Origin: Pseudomonadota bacterium
Lineage (GTDB): Bacteria; Desulfobacterota; Desulfovibrionia; Desulfovibrionales; Desulfovibrionaceae
Reading direction: 5' to 3'
DNA length: 60,996 bases
Assembly (NCBI GenBank): GCA_018817515.1
Contig: JAHIUD010000017.1
Coordinates: forward strand, 1 to 60,996
Part shown: in pieces, positions 28,439-37,774 of the stretch
Position numbering within the stretch: position 1 is the stretch's first letter
Layout: every line of letters starts with the position of its first letter
The notes under the pieces: generated by a model
The model's database searches: none
What the model saw: only the letters and a program-made list of their open reading frames with translations
What the model was told of the DNA's origin: nothing
Translations under genes and position numbers: made by a program

Positions 28439-29931
28439 CCCGTGTGCAAATCCGCAACATCGCCGTGCTGCTCCTGCTGGCCTGGCAGGCCCCGGCCCTG
28501 GCCCAAGCGCCGACCAAAGCTCCTGCTCAGGCCGTGGCGCAGGCAGGCCAGAAGGCCCCGGCCCAGCGCGCCGTGCGCGACCAGTTGCCCGATCAGGAAG
28601 AGCCCCTGACCGAGCGCCAGATGGCGCTCATGGAGGCGCGCATTCTAAGCCGTCAGGGCGAGATTCCCAAGAGCCTGGCCCTGTACGAGCAACTGCGCGC
28701 CGACTATCCCGACGACGTGGAGGTCTACGAGGACTACCTGGAGACCCTGGTGGCCACCGCCCAGTACGAGCGCGTCCTGTTCGAGCTGGTGGGCTTCCGC
28801 AAGAAGTTCGGCAGCACCTCGCGCTCGGAGCGCATCGAGGCCGGGCTCTACGCCGAGCTGGAAAAGCCCCAGTACGGCCTGGAGATTCTGGAGCGGGCCA
28901 TGCGCGGCAATCCGAGCGACATCGGCCTGTGGAGCGATCTGGCCGTCCAGCGCCAGGCCAGCCGGGACGTCAACGGGGCCATCCAGGCCTTCTCGCACGT
29001 GCTGGAGGTGGACCCTGAGAACCAGGCCGCAAAAGACGCCCTGCACTTGCTGCTGCTGGAGAAGCGCCCCAGGTTCGAGGCGGGCCTCAGCGTCTACGAT
29101 CAGGGCAAGAAGACCGTGACCACCACCTTGTCCACGGGCCTTTCCGCGCAGACGGGCGACAACACCCGGCTGTTCCTCGACTTTGCCCAGGTGCACCTCT
29201 CCCGGCCCGATGACGAAAACGGCGTCCGTGCGGATGTGCAGACCTTTGGCGCGCGCATCGAGCACGAGCTCACCCGCAACTGGACCCTGGACCTGGGCCT
29301 GCAGAGCTACCTCGGCCTGGGCGACGGGCTCTCGCCCATGGTCGGCGCACGCTACAACTTCGAGCGCAATGGCCGGGCCAGGGCCAGCTACGCCTACCAC
29401 ATGCCCTGGTACGACCAGATGGACGCGGTGGAGCTAAGCGGCTCCAAGGACCGCCTGCACCTGGAGTACGAGCTGCCCTTCCGCGATGTCTGGGTGGCCT
29501 ACGCCGGGTACACCAGGGAGAACTACCGCCTGTCCGGCCTGGACGACGCGGGCTTCCGCTGGGAGGGCACCGGCAGCCTGACCAGGCGGCTGTGGACCCG
29601 ACCCGACGTCTATTTGACCTACACCTTCCAGCGGGCCGAGACCGAGCCCAACGTGGAGATCCCCTTTGAGCTCATCCGCCGCGAGCAGAGCCACGCCGGG
29701 ACCCTGTCCATAACCTATCCGTTCCTCACCTGGCTTGAGGGCACGGTCAGCGGCGGCATCAAGAACGATACCGAGCGCAAGATCGAGGCGCTCATGCTCT
29801 CGCCCAAGCTGACCTTCCGGCCCTTGGAGCGCATGCGCCTCGAGGTCGGCTGGGACTATGCCAGCGAGGGCAGCACCGTGGCCGGCGGCGAGTCCAGCAC
29901 CTACACCGCCAAGTTCTTCTGGGTCTGGTAG
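28435..29931 (+). CDS. pelB: PelB outer-membrane export pore part, with short TPR segment
   Basis: The protein has 498 aa and its own signal peptide (AVLLLLAWQAPALAQA). Residues about 55-215 hold a few TPR units (EIPKSLALYEQLRADYPDDVEVYEDYL). From about 215 the pattern alternates hydrophobic and polar residues in beta strands with many aromatic residues, ending in YTAKFFWVW, the terminal aromatic expected of an outer-membrane barrel. This matches the C-terminal part of PelB, the pore through which Pel leaves the cell. It starts inside the last codon of the scaffold gene. Confidence 0.85.
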   Translation: MTRVQIRNIAVLLLLAWQAPALAQAPTKAPAQAVAQAGQKAPAQRAVRDQLPDQEEPLTERQMALMEARILSRQGEIPKSLALYEQLRADYPDDVEVYEDYLETLVATAQYERVLFELVGFRKKFGSTSRSERIEAGLYAELEKPQYGLEILERAMRGNPSDIGLWSDLAVQRQASRDVNGAIQAFSHVLEVDPENQAAKDALHLLLLEKRPRFEAGLSVYDQGKKTVTTTLSTGLSAQTGDNTRLFLDFAQVHLSRPDDENGVRADVQTFGARIEHELTRNWTLDLGLQSYLGLGDGLSPMVGARYNFERNGRARASYAYHMPWYDQMDAVELSGSKDRLHLEYELPFRDVWVAYAGYTRENYRLSGLDDAGFRWEGTGSLTRRLWTRPDVYLTYTFQRAETEPNVEIPFELIRREQSHAGTLSITYPFLTWLEGTVSGGIKNDTERKIEALMLSPKLTFRPLERMRLEVGWDYASEGSTVAGGESSTYTAKFFWVW

Positions 29932-29935
29932 GCGC

Positions 29936-31354
29936 ATGGAAATCAACCGTTTGGCCGCCCGCCCCGGCAAAACCTCGTCCATGAGCTTCCTGGTGGAGGC
30001 CCTGCTCGGCTTCTCGCTGATCACGGCCGTGAACGTCATGTGGTTCCGCGCCAACCTGGGCTTTGTCGGGGTCAGCCCGCATCCGTACTGGGTCGTGGTG
30101 CTGCTTTTGGCCTCGCGCTACGGCTTTCTGGCCGGACTGTTCAGCGGCGTCGTCTCCGCCGCGCTTGCCGTGGGCCTGTCCATCATCGGGCGGCAGGGCA
30201 CCACCATCTACGAACTGTGGAAGCTGCTTCTCGGCGAGCCCATCTTGTTCCTCGCCGTGGGGTGCATCCTGGGCGAGATCAGCCAGAGCCTCAAAAGCCG
30301 CTACGAGGCCCTGCTGGGCGAGCACGAGGAGCTCCAGGAGGTCTTCGAGAAGCTGCGCGAACGCTACGACGCCCTGGTCAAGGCCAAGCAGGAGGTGGAC
30401 ACGCGCATCCTCTCCCAGGAGCAGACCCTGACCACCATGCACGAGACGGCCCAGGCCCTGCGCTCGCTCAGCGAAGGCGAGCTGTATCCTGCGGCGCTGG
30501 AGATGGTGGCCAAGTTCCTGAACGCGGAAGCCAGCTCCATCTATCTTTTCGAGGACGGACGCCTGAAGCTCAAGGCGAGCCACGGCGAGCTGGAGAACAG
30601 AAAGCGGCCCGGCGACCTGCTGCCGGACGAGGGGCTCATGGGCCGGGCCTTCGCCACCGGGCACGTGGCCTCGGCCAACGTGCTGCTTGAGATGTACGAG
30701 AAGGGAGTGCTGCCGGACAGCGACACCCTCATCGCCGCGCCGCTCCTGACCAGCGGCAACAAGGTGCTGGGCGTGCTGAACATCGAGAAGCTGCCCTTCC
30801 TCAAGTTCAATTCCCAAACCATCCGCATGGCCGAGGTCTTCTCCGGCTGGTGCGCCGATGCCCTGGAGAACGCGCTGCTGTATTCGGACACCAAGTCCAA
30901 GACCATCACCGACGACATCACCGGCGCCTACACGATCTCGTACATGAACGCCCGCCTCTTGGAGGAATGCGCACGGGCCAGGCGTTACAAGACCGATCTG
31001 GCCATGATCGTTCTGGACATACTGGGATACGTTGAGTATTCGGAATCTGAGCAGCGTGAAATCCTCACCGCCTTGAGCAAGGCCTTGAAGACGCTGCTCC
31101 GGAACATCGACCTGCTCTTTTCCGGCGACGAACCCGGGCGCTACATCATCCTGATGCCGAACACGCCCCTGATCGGCGCCAAGGTCGTGGGCCGCAAGAT
31201 CGTGGAGCTGGTGGGAGACATGGGCAGCGTTGTGGAGTCGGCCCAGGGCCCCTTGCCCGTGGGCATGGGCGTCAGCGCCTTTGACGAGGCCAGCAACACC
31301 CCTGAGCTCATCTTCCAGACGGCCATCGCGGACCTGCTGGCGAAGAAGGACTGA
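29936..31354 (+). CDS. pelD: PelD, inner-membrane c-di-GMP receptor of Pel synthesis
   Basis: The protein has 472 aa, close to the 455 of Pseudomonas PelD. The start at 29936 is 4 bp after pelB stops. Membrane helices occupy residues about 18-110, followed by a coiled coil (EEVFEKLRERYDALVKAKQE), a GAF domain (about 170-315) and a degenerate GGDEF domain. The inhibitory-site motif is kept as R389-N-I-D392, exactly where RxxD stands five residues before GGDEF. The active-site motif is lost (DEPGR), so it should bind c-di-GMP without making it. PelD activates the PelF synthase complex. Confidence 0.9.
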   Translation: MEINRLAARPGKTSSMSFLVEALLGFSLITAVNVMWFRANLGFVGVSPHPYWVVVLLLASRYGFLAGLFSGVVSAALAVGLSIIGRQGTTIYELWKLLLGEPILFLAVGCILGEISQSLKSRYEALLGEHEELQEVFEKLRERYDALVKAKQEVDTRILSQEQTLTTMHETAQALRSLSEGELYPAALEMVAKFLNAEASSIYLFEDGRLKLKASHGELENRKRPGDLLPDEGLMGRAFATGHVASANVLLEMYEKGVLPDSDTLIAAPLLTSGNKVLGVLNIEKLPFLKFNSQTIRMAEVFSGWCADALENALLYSDTKSKTITDDITGAYTISYMNARLLEECARARRYKTDLAMIVLDILGYVEYSESEQREILTALSKALKTLLRNIDLLFSGDEPGRYIILMPNTPLIGAKVVGRKIVELVGDMGSVVESAQGPLPVGMGVSAFDEASNTPELIFQTAIADLLAKKD

Positions 31355-31401
31355 GGACGGAAGCGCATCATCGGACAGCACTAAGCACAGCGGCGGCAGG
31401 C

Positions 31402-32655
31402 ATGCAGACGAACATCCCAGACGATCCGGCATTCCATCAGGGCTTCATCGCGCGCCAAGCGGTGTTCGACGCCAAGCGCAGCATCTGGGGCTATGAAATC
31501 TTCTACCGCCAGAAGCTGGAGCCCGGGCAGTCCGATACGGACCACAAGGCCATGCTGGAAGTTGCCACCCGGGCCTTTTTAAGCCCGCAGTGGCAGCAGA
31601 GCCCCAATTCCTATCTCCTGGTGGCCCTGGACCCCAAGGCCGATCCCGCCGACATCGCCGGAGTGCTGCCCAAGGGCCGGTCCGTGCTCAAGATCAGCGA
31701 AGACACCCTGGCCGCGCCGGGCATGCAGGATACCCTGGTCCAACTGCGCCAGGAGAACTACCTCATCGCCCTGGGGGATTTTACCGGCAAGCTCTCGGGC
31801 ACCCCGCTGATGAACATGGTGGATATCCTCGCCGTGAACATGCTGAGCGACCAGCGCGATGCGCTCATCATGGAGGCCCGGCTGCAGAGCGTGCAGCGGC
31901 CCATGCAGATCATGGCCAAGAGGGTGGAGGACGTGCAGACCTTCGCCGTGGCCAAGAACGCGGGCTGCACCCTGTTCCAGGGCTTCTTCTTCCAGAAGCC
32001 GGAGCGCATCTCGAGCAAGGTCGTCTCCTCAAGCCTCGCCGGAAGCCTGGGCATCCTCAAGATGATCGAGCAGGAGGACCCGGACATCAGCGCCCTGGCC
32101 CAGGCCATCCAGAAGGATGTATCCTTGAGCTACCGCCTGCTCAAGTTCCTGAACTCGCCCTATTTCGGCTTCGCCCGCGAGGTCTCCTCCATCAAGGTGG
32201 CGCTCATCCTGGCTGGCTGGCAGCAGATGCGCACCTGGCTGCGCCTGGTGCTCATCACCGAGATGAAGCCCAAGCACAAGCCCAGCGAACTGATCTTCCT
32301 CTCGGCCCAGCGCGGGCGCTTTCTGGAGCTTGCGGCCCTGCGCACGGGCGGGCGGCGGATGAACTCCGAGCGCATGCTGCTGCTCGGCCTGTTCTCGCTT
32401 CTGGAGAGCATCTTCGACATGCAGATGGATGACATCGTGGGCTCCCTGCCGCTGGACCAGGAGCTCAAGGACACGCTGTGCCTGCGCCCAACGCCGCTGG
32501 CTCCCTGGCTTGGGCTGGTGCACAGCTTCGAGCGCGCGGACTGGGACGATCTGGAGACGCGCTTTGTGGCGCTGGGGGTCGACCCGGTGGTGGTGGCGGC
32601 CTGCTACACCGAATCCATGCAGTGGGCGCACGCCATCTTCAACTTCCTGAACTAG
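31402..32655 (+). CDS. Degenerate EAL plus HDOD domain signalling protein (YuxH type)
   Basis: The protein has 417 aa. Residues about 10-210 follow the EAL fold: FIARQAVFDAKRSIWGYEIFYR at the start and CTLFQGFFFQKPERI at the end. The EAL motif and the metal-binding acidic residues are missing, so phosphodiesterase activity is not expected. The HDOD domain starts near 215 (LAQAIQKDVSLSYRLLKFLNSPYFGF) and extends to the end, where ALGVDPVVVAACYTESMQWA closes the protein. It lies 47 bp after pelD on the same strand. A role in regulating Pel or other c-di-GMP responses is inferred from the neighbourhood. Confidence 0.85.
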   Translation: MQTNIPDDPAFHQGFIARQAVFDAKRSIWGYEIFYRQKLEPGQSDTDHKAMLEVATRAFLSPQWQQSPNSYLLVALDPKADPADIAGVLPKGRSVLKISEDTLAAPGMQDTLVQLRQENYLIALGDFTGKLSGTPLMNMVDILAVNMLSDQRDALIMEARLQSVQRPMQIMAKRVEDVQTFAVAKNAGCTLFQGFFFQKPERISSKVVSSSLAGSLGILKMIEQEDPDISALAQAIQKDVSLSYRLLKFLNSPYFGFAREVSSIKVALILAGWQQMRTWLRLVLITEMKPKHKPSELIFLSAQRGRFLELAALRTGGRRMNSERMLLLGLFSLLESIFDMQMDDIVGSLPLDQELKDTLCLRPTPLAPWLGLVHSFERADWDDLETRFVALGVDPVVVAACYTESMQWAHAIFNFLN

Positions 32656-32672
32656 CCGCCCAAAGCGGCGCC

Positions 32673-33749
32673 TCAAGCCCCCTTGGCGAGGCCCTGCCTG
32701 TACCAGGCGATGGTCCTGGCCAGACCCACGCTCAGCACGGTCTCGGCCTTCCAGTCGGACTTGGCGGTCATCTCGGTCACATCGGCCACGGAGTGCACGA
32801 TGTCGCCGTCGCGCGAGGGGTAGAACAGGCAGCAGGACTGCTGGCCATCCAGCTGGGTCTCCTCCCTGGGGCCGATGTCCAGGATGATGGCATTGGGCTT
32901 GTCCGTCAGGATGAGCACTATGCGCGCTAAAGCCACGATCTTCACGGACTTGCCCGTGCCGATGTTGTACACCCCCGTGGGCAGCAGCTGTTCCCCGACC
33001 AACCCGGCGGCCGTCAGGTAGGCCAGCACCACGTCGTGCACGTAGACGAAGTCGCGCGTCTGCTCGCCATGCCCGAAGATGGTCAGGGGCTGGTCGGCCA
33101 GCGCCTTGGACATGAACTTCGAGATGACGCCGCTGTATGGGCTTGAGGGGTCCTGCCGGGGGCCGAAGATGTTGAAGAAGCGCAGGGACACGCCAAGGGG
33201 GCTTTGGCTCACCGCGCGCGACGACAGGTACTTGGCGTTGCCGTAGGGGCTCAGCTGCACGGTCTCGTCGTTGGCGTAGCTCTCCTTGATGGGCATGCGC
33301 TCCTCTGCGCCGTATTCCGCAGCGGACCCGGCAAAGACCACGCGCGAGGCGCCAAACTTCTCCGCCGCCGCGAGCAGGCGCTCAGTGGACAGGAAATTGA
33401 TGTCATAGGTCTCGTCGGCATGGGTCATGGAGTAGGGCACGCTGACGATGGCCGCCAGATGGAACACCGCGCGGATGGGCCCATGCTGCGCAAAGAGCTC
33501 CGTAAACAGCGTCGGCTCGACTATTGAGCGCTCAAGGAAAAGGAAGCGCTCATGGCTGATGAAGGCCTGCATGTTCTCCGGCTTGCCGGAGAAAAAGTTG
33601 TCCACGCCGATGACGCGATGGCCCATGTCCAGCAGGCTCTGGGTCAGGTGGCTGCCCACGAACCCGGCGCAGCCCGTCACCAGACAGGTCTTGCCCGCTA
33701 TGGGGTCCGTGCTGTCCTTGATTTCAATGGTCTCGTTCATTTTCATCAT
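32673..33749 (-). CDS. pelX: NAD-dependent sugar-nucleotide epimerase, PelX-like
   Basis: The protein has 358 aa from 33749; 33746 and 33740 are also possible. Extended-SDR features: VTGCAGFVGSHLTQSLLDMG at the nucleotide site, VFHLAAIVSVPYSMTHADETYDIN, FAGSAAEYGAEE, and the catalytic YxxxK in SPYGNAKYLSS. The family interconverts UDP-GlcNAc/UDP-GalNAc or UDP-Glc/UDP-Gal. PelX is a C4-epimerase encoded in many pel loci and supplies UDP-GalNAc for Pel. It lies 13 bp after pelG on the same strand. The substrate is inferred from that position. Confidence 0.8.
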   Translation of the reverse strand: MMKMNETIEIKDSTDPIAGKTCLVTGCAGFVGSHLTQSLLDMGHRVIGVDNFFSGKPENMQAFISHERFLFLERSIVEPTLFTELFAQHGPIRAVFHLAAIVSVPYSMTHADETYDINFLSTERLLAAAEKFGASRVVFAGSAAEYGAEERMPIKESYANDETVQLSPYGNAKYLSSRAVSQSPLGVSLRFFNIFGPRQDPSSPYSGVISKFMSKALADQPLTIFGHGEQTRDFVYVHDVVLAYLTAAGLVGEQLLPTGVYNIGTGKSVKIVALARIVLILTDKPNAIILDIGPREETQLDGQQSCCLFYPSRDGDIVHSVADVTEMTAKSDWKAETVLSVGLARTIAWYRQGLAKGA

Positions 33750-33762
33750 GGGGGGTGCCTGT

Positions 33763-35130
33763 CTAGATCGGTTGGCGTGCAAAGGTGATGAATTCAAGGT
33801 CCTGCACGGTGTTCACCAGGAGATAGAAGCCGAGCATGAGCGAGAAGAAGCAGGCATAGGTGTAGCCGAAGCCGTAGAAGGGGAAGCCCAGCCAGAGGGT
33901 CAGCTGGGTCAGCCCGGCATTGAGGATGAGATAGCAGAAGGCCACGGACAGGACGCGCTGGCGCAGATCGAAATAGAACAGGATGGTCACCGTCAGCGAC
34001 ATGAGCGCCTGCAGGAACGAGCCGATGCAGCTGATGCGCAGCAGCGGCACCTGTGCGGGCGAGAGGCCGCCCACGGCGACGATCTCCGGGGCGAAGACCA
34101 CGCACAGGGTCGTGATGCCGCCCTGGATGATGAACATCTCGCGGATGCTGGCCTTGAGCATGTTCGCCATGCCCTCTTTCTCCTCCAGCAAGACCGCCAG
34201 CGGGCGCTTCTCGGTGATGCACTGGTAGTAGCGCCGGTAATGCTCGTAGAAGCCGGTCTCGATCTTCACCATGAACACGGCCAGGGCCGGGACGATGCTC
34301 AAATAGGACAGGAACACCGGGCCTTCGTAGAAGTCGTGCACGGTGAGCGGCACCACGATGACGCGCGCGGTGGGGTCCATCCAGAACACGAACTTGTCCG
34401 CCCAGATGGCCAGGTTGTAGACGAAGCCGATGAGGGCCAGGTCCCAGTACTTCTTGAAATAGGTGGCCATGGTGAACTTGAGCCGTGCGTTCTGGTCGAA
34501 CTCCGAGAGGATGATGGCCAGAAACCAGAATACGCTGACCACCAGCCCCAGGGTGTAGCCCATGATGCGCCCGTGCAGGCCCAGCAGGGGCTCCAGCGCC
34601 CAGACCCCGGCCACGGAGAGGATGGCCCCCACGGCGAAACCGATGACGATGTTGTTATAGTCCTTCACCGCCGAGAGCATGATCATGGTCAGCCAGAGCA
34701 GGCAGACCACGTCGAAGAGCACGATGGACAACAGCTTGTACGTCCAGGGCAGCGGGCCGCGATAGAACACCGCCAGGCCCACCAACAGCCCGCCGAGCAG
34801 CACAAGGATGGCGCAGGCCACGAAGGCCGAGAGCAGCGCGTGGTCGTCCTTCAGGTACAGCTGGTCGGCCAGGAAGCGCGTGAGGATGAGCTGGAAGATG
34901 CCTACGAAGATGAGCGAGTAGGCGAAGACGTAGACCACGGTGGTGCGGAAGATCTCGCCGTCCTGTTCGGCGCCGCCGGCGGCGGAGAGCGCCGTGAGCA
35001 CGCCCAGGCAGGTGATGGACAGGAGCCACGGGCCCGAGGACAAGAGCGCGGCGTAGAGAAACGCGCGGATGTCGCCCATGAAGTTGTCCTTGTCCAGGAG
35101 CTTGCGCAGCTCAAAGCCGATGCCCGCCAT
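33763..35130 (-). CDS. pelG: PelG, inner-membrane Pel exporter
   Basis: The protein has 455 aa, one residue shorter than Pseudomonas PelG. It starts MAGIGFELRKLLDKDNFMGDI, which is typical of the family, and carries about 12 hydrophobic helices of the MATE/Wzx type. It moves the nascent polymer across the inner membrane in complex with PelD, PelE and PelF. The gene begins 3 bp after the pelF stop codon. Confidence 0.93.
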   Translation of the reverse strand: MAGIGFELRKLLDKDNFMGDIRAFLYAALLSSGPWLLSITCLGVLTALSAAGGAEQDGEIFRTTVVYVFAYSLIFVGIFQLILTRFLADQLYLKDDHALLSAFVACAILVLLGGLLVGLAVFYRGPLPWTYKLLSIVLFDVVCLLWLTMIMLSAVKDYNNIVIGFAVGAILSVAGVWALEPLLGLHGRIMGYTLGLVVSVFWFLAIILSEFDQNARLKFTMATYFKKYWDLALIGFVYNLAIWADKFVFWMDPTARVIVVPLTVHDFYEGPVFLSYLSIVPALAVFMVKIETGFYEHYRRYYQCITEKRPLAVLLEEKEGMANMLKASIREMFIIQGGITTLCVVFAPEIVAVGGLSPAQVPLLRISCIGSFLQALMSLTVTILFYFDLRQRVLSVAFCYLILNAGLTQLTLWLGFPFYGFGYTYACFFSLMLGFYLLVNTVQDLEFITFARQPI

Positions 35131-35133
35131 GCC

Positions 35134-36663
35134 TTAAGCCATCCTTCCGGGCATGGCCATGCACTCGCTGTACAGGGCCCGGTATTTGCTGATGAGGTCT
35201 TTCTCGGCGTAGAAGCGCGTCACGCGCTCGCGGCCGCTTAGGGACATGGCGCGACGCAGCTTGGGGTTCTGCAGAATGGTCAGGATGCCCTGGGCCGTGT
35301 CCATGGGCTCGGCCGGGCGGGTGATGTAGCCCGACGGCCCCACGGCCTCGTCCTCCGGGGTGCGCCCGTGCAAAAGCTCGCTGCAGGCGCCCACGTCCGA
35401 GGCCACCACCGGCACGCCCGCGCAGTTGGCCTCCAGGATAACCAGGGGCTGGGCCTCGCTCACGCTGGTCAGCACCAGGAGGTCGAGCTTGGCGTAGTAA
35501 TCGTTGGTGTTGACCTTGCCGGTGAAGGTGATGGTCGAGTCCAGTCCGAGCAGATGCACCAGCTCGTGGCACTCGCGCGCGTAATCCTCGGCCTCGTCCT
35601 CCGGCCCGATGATGAAGGCCTCGATGCCCGGCACCTCCTGGGTGACGATCTTGATGGCCCGGATGAAGGTCTTGACGTCCTTGATGGGCACCACGCGGCC
35701 CACGAAGCCGATGAGGAAGTGGCCCTCGGCCCCGCGCTCGTCCTCGTAGGTGTCGGCCCGGGGGCGCAGATTCTCGTAGCGCGAGAGGGTGATGCCGTTG
35801 GGGATGACCTCGGTGCGCTCAGGGGCGGAGCCGCCCAGGATCTGCATCTTGCGGTTGCCCTCGAACAGCGTGATGACCCGATGCGCATGGGCGTAGGTCA
35901 GCCTGCTCAGGGTCTCGAAGATGTGTATCCAGAGGTTCTGGAAGGTGCCCAGGTCGCGCTCGATGCGCAACCGGTCGTCCTGTTCGGTGTGGATCCACTT
36001 GGACTGCGCCACCTCGATCTTGCGTTCCTTGGTGTAGATGCCGTGCTCGGTCAGGATCATGGGCCGGTCCATGCGCAGGCTGGCCAGCACGGCCATGAGC
36101 CCGGCGAAGCCGGTGCAGATGGTGTGGTAGACCTTGGCCTTGGGCAGGGGCGCGTTGATGACGTTGCAGATGGGCAGGTGCGTGAAGCGGTAGGTCCAGA
36201 AATAGTCCAGGAACGAGGCCTCGGGATGCCTCTTGTTGTAAAGCTCGATCATGATGTCCCAAGGCTTGCGGCCAAAGACCATGTCCTTGACGTCGATCTG
36301 CCCGCCGGATTCGTGCAGGGCGTTCACCAGCTTCAGCAGGCCGCCTGCGCCGCCGGTCATGTCGGGGTCCAGGTGCCACAGGCGGATGGTCTCCATGAGC
36401 GCCGCCCGGTCTTTTTTGCTCATCCTGGCGGTCTTTTGCGTGTCATGGTCGTGCAGGTAGACCAGGTGCGGGTCCACGAAGTTTTCCGGCACCTGGTAGC
36501 GGTATTCGGCCTTCTCCTTGGCCGTGGCCCGGATGCAGACCGAGGTGAAGGACAGCTCCGGCATGGACTTGATCAGGTGGTGGACCCAGGTGGAGACGCC
36601 GCCGGGAACATACGGATAGGTGCCTTCCAGGATCAGGCAGACGTCATGGATCTTCTCAGCCAT
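35134..36663 (-). CDS. pelF: PelF, cytoplasmic Pel glycosyltransferase
   Basis: The protein has 509 aa, against 507 in Pseudomonas. The start at 36663 follows the pelE end with an 8-bp overlap. The GT-B fold shows DVCLILEGTYPYVPGGVSTWVHHLI at the N terminus and a donor-site EX7E in SVSEAQPLVILEANCAGVPV. LIGFVGRVVPIKDVKTFIRAI is the hinge segment typical of family 4. It polymerises the GalNAc-rich Pel chain from a UDP-sugar. Confidence 0.95.
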   Translation of the reverse strand: MAEKIHDVCLILEGTYPYVPGGVSTWVHHLIKSMPELSFTSVCIRATAKEKAEYRYQVPENFVDPHLVYLHDHDTQKTARMSKKDRAALMETIRLWHLDPDMTGGAGGLLKLVNALHESGGQIDVKDMVFGRKPWDIMIELYNKRHPEASFLDYFWTYRFTHLPICNVINAPLPKAKVYHTICTGFAGLMAVLASLRMDRPMILTEHGIYTKERKIEVAQSKWIHTEQDDRLRIERDLGTFQNLWIHIFETLSRLTYAHAHRVITLFEGNRKMQILGGSAPERTEVIPNGITLSRYENLRPRADTYEDERGAEGHFLIGFVGRVVPIKDVKTFIRAIKIVTQEVPGIEAFIIGPEDEAEDYARECHELVHLLGLDSTITFTGKVNTNDYYAKLDLLVLTSVSEAQPLVILEANCAGVPVVASDVGACSELLHGRTPEDEAVGPSGYITRPAEPMDTAQGILTILQNPKLRRAMSLSGRERVTRFYAEKDLISKYRALYSECMAMPGRMA

Positions 36664-37723
36664 GGTGCACCTTGCCCACGCCGGCCCAGAACTCGAACAG
36701 GGCCAGCGGGTCCGGCTTCTGCGGCCGGGGCGCGTCGGACAGGGCCATCCTGCGGGCCTGCTCCGCAAGCTTAGCGAAATCACGCAACTGATAGGCTATC
36801 TGGGCCAGGCCGAGCTGAGCCTCGGAGGCCGTTTCCTCAAAACGGGTGCATTTCTCGAACATCTGCCAAGCCTCGCGCAACTGGTTCAGGTCGAGCAGGG
36901 CCTGGGCCAGGAGCAGCATGGTCTGGTCGTGGTCGGGCTCCAGCTCAAGGGAGCGCAGGAGCGCGTCGCGGCAGCTCACCAGGTGCTGCCCGCGGGCGAT
37001 CTCGTCGGCCAGGCCGGAGTCGGCGTAGGCGCGGTATTGCATGCCCAGCAGGCGGTAGGCGGCGGCGCTGGGCGTCTTCTCGAGGGTCGCGTTGAGCGCC
37101 TGGATGCGGCTGGTGAAGGCGTCTTCAAGCTCGGTCAGGGCAGAGTGGGCGTAGAAGCGCACCTCCGGGAACTGGTCCGAGAGGCTCTGGCGCAACAAGC
37201 CCACGGCGTTTGGCGTGCCGATGCGCTGGAGCAGCTTCACCGCGCCGCGCTTGAGGTCCGGGTCGTCGCCCTGGAGCACGTCGATGACCGGCTCGATGGC
37301 GATCTCGTCTGCCAGCACCTGGCCCACACGCTTGCGCATGATCCAGCGGGAGTCTTCGCCCAGGGCGGACTCCAGGCTTTTCTTGAATTCCTTGATTTTG
37401 TTCTTTTGGCGCATGAGCAACTGCGCGCACAACAGCGCCAGCAGGCAGCCGATGATGCCCGCGCCCGGCACGCATAGGGTCAGAGTGGCGGTGAGGCCGT
37501 AGATGGAGCTGCTGTTCTCGCGCCACTTACTGGAAAACAGGCAGGGCAGGACAAAGGCCAGGGACGAAGCCACGAGCAGGCACAGGGCGAGGACGGCGAA
37601 GAGCGGCTCCTTGCCGGTGTGGAAGCGCCAAGCCGCCAGCAGGCTGGTCGCGTGCAGCGGCAGCGCCACAACCCAGACGAACAGAGCGCCTGTGCGATGA
37701 GTGGATTCGGAGGTTTCGTCCAC
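36656..37723 (-). CDS. pelE: PelE, inner-membrane TPR/HEAT-like subunit of the Pel synthase
   Basis: The protein has 355 aa and starts at GTG; Pseudomonas PelE has 329. Membrane helices lie at residues about 12-33, 41-62 and 76-100. The cytoplasmic part has a charged helix, then HEAT-like repeats (DDPDLKRGAVKLLQRIGTPNAVGLLRQSL) and TPR-like repeats (PDHDQTMLLLAQALLDLNQLREAWQMFEKC). PelE bridges PelD, PelF and PelG. It is the first gene of the minus arm. Confidence 0.85.
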   Translation of the reverse strand: MDETSESTHRTGALFVWVVALPLHATSLLAAWRFHTGKEPLFAVLALCLLVASSLAFVLPCLFSSKWRENSSSIYGLTATLTLCVPGAGIIGCLLALLCAQLLMRQKNKIKEFKKSLESALGEDSRWIMRKRVGQVLADEIAIEPVIDVLQGDDPDLKRGAVKLLQRIGTPNAVGLLRQSLSDQFPEVRFYAHSALTELEDAFTSRIQALNATLEKTPSAAAYRLLGMQYRAYADSGLADEIARGQHLVSCRDALLRSLELEPDHDQTMLLLAQALLDLNQLREAWQMFEKCTRFEETASEAQLGLAQIAYQLRDFAKLAEQARRMALSDAPRPQKPDPLALFEFWAGVGKVHHG

Positions 37724-37774
37724 GTTCCGGGTGTCCCTTGCTACAGGATTGTCGTATGCGCTATAGGCTGCGCA

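Noticed and set aside
32656-32672. Terminator between the two convergent pel arms
   Set aside because: A short GCCGC-GCGGC hairpin is present but lacks a T tract on either strand.
33448-35241. A 597-codon plus-strand frame opposite pelG
   Set aside because: pelG on the minus strand is a strong family match; the antisense translation has no recognisable domain and is dominated by Gln, Glu, His and Asp.
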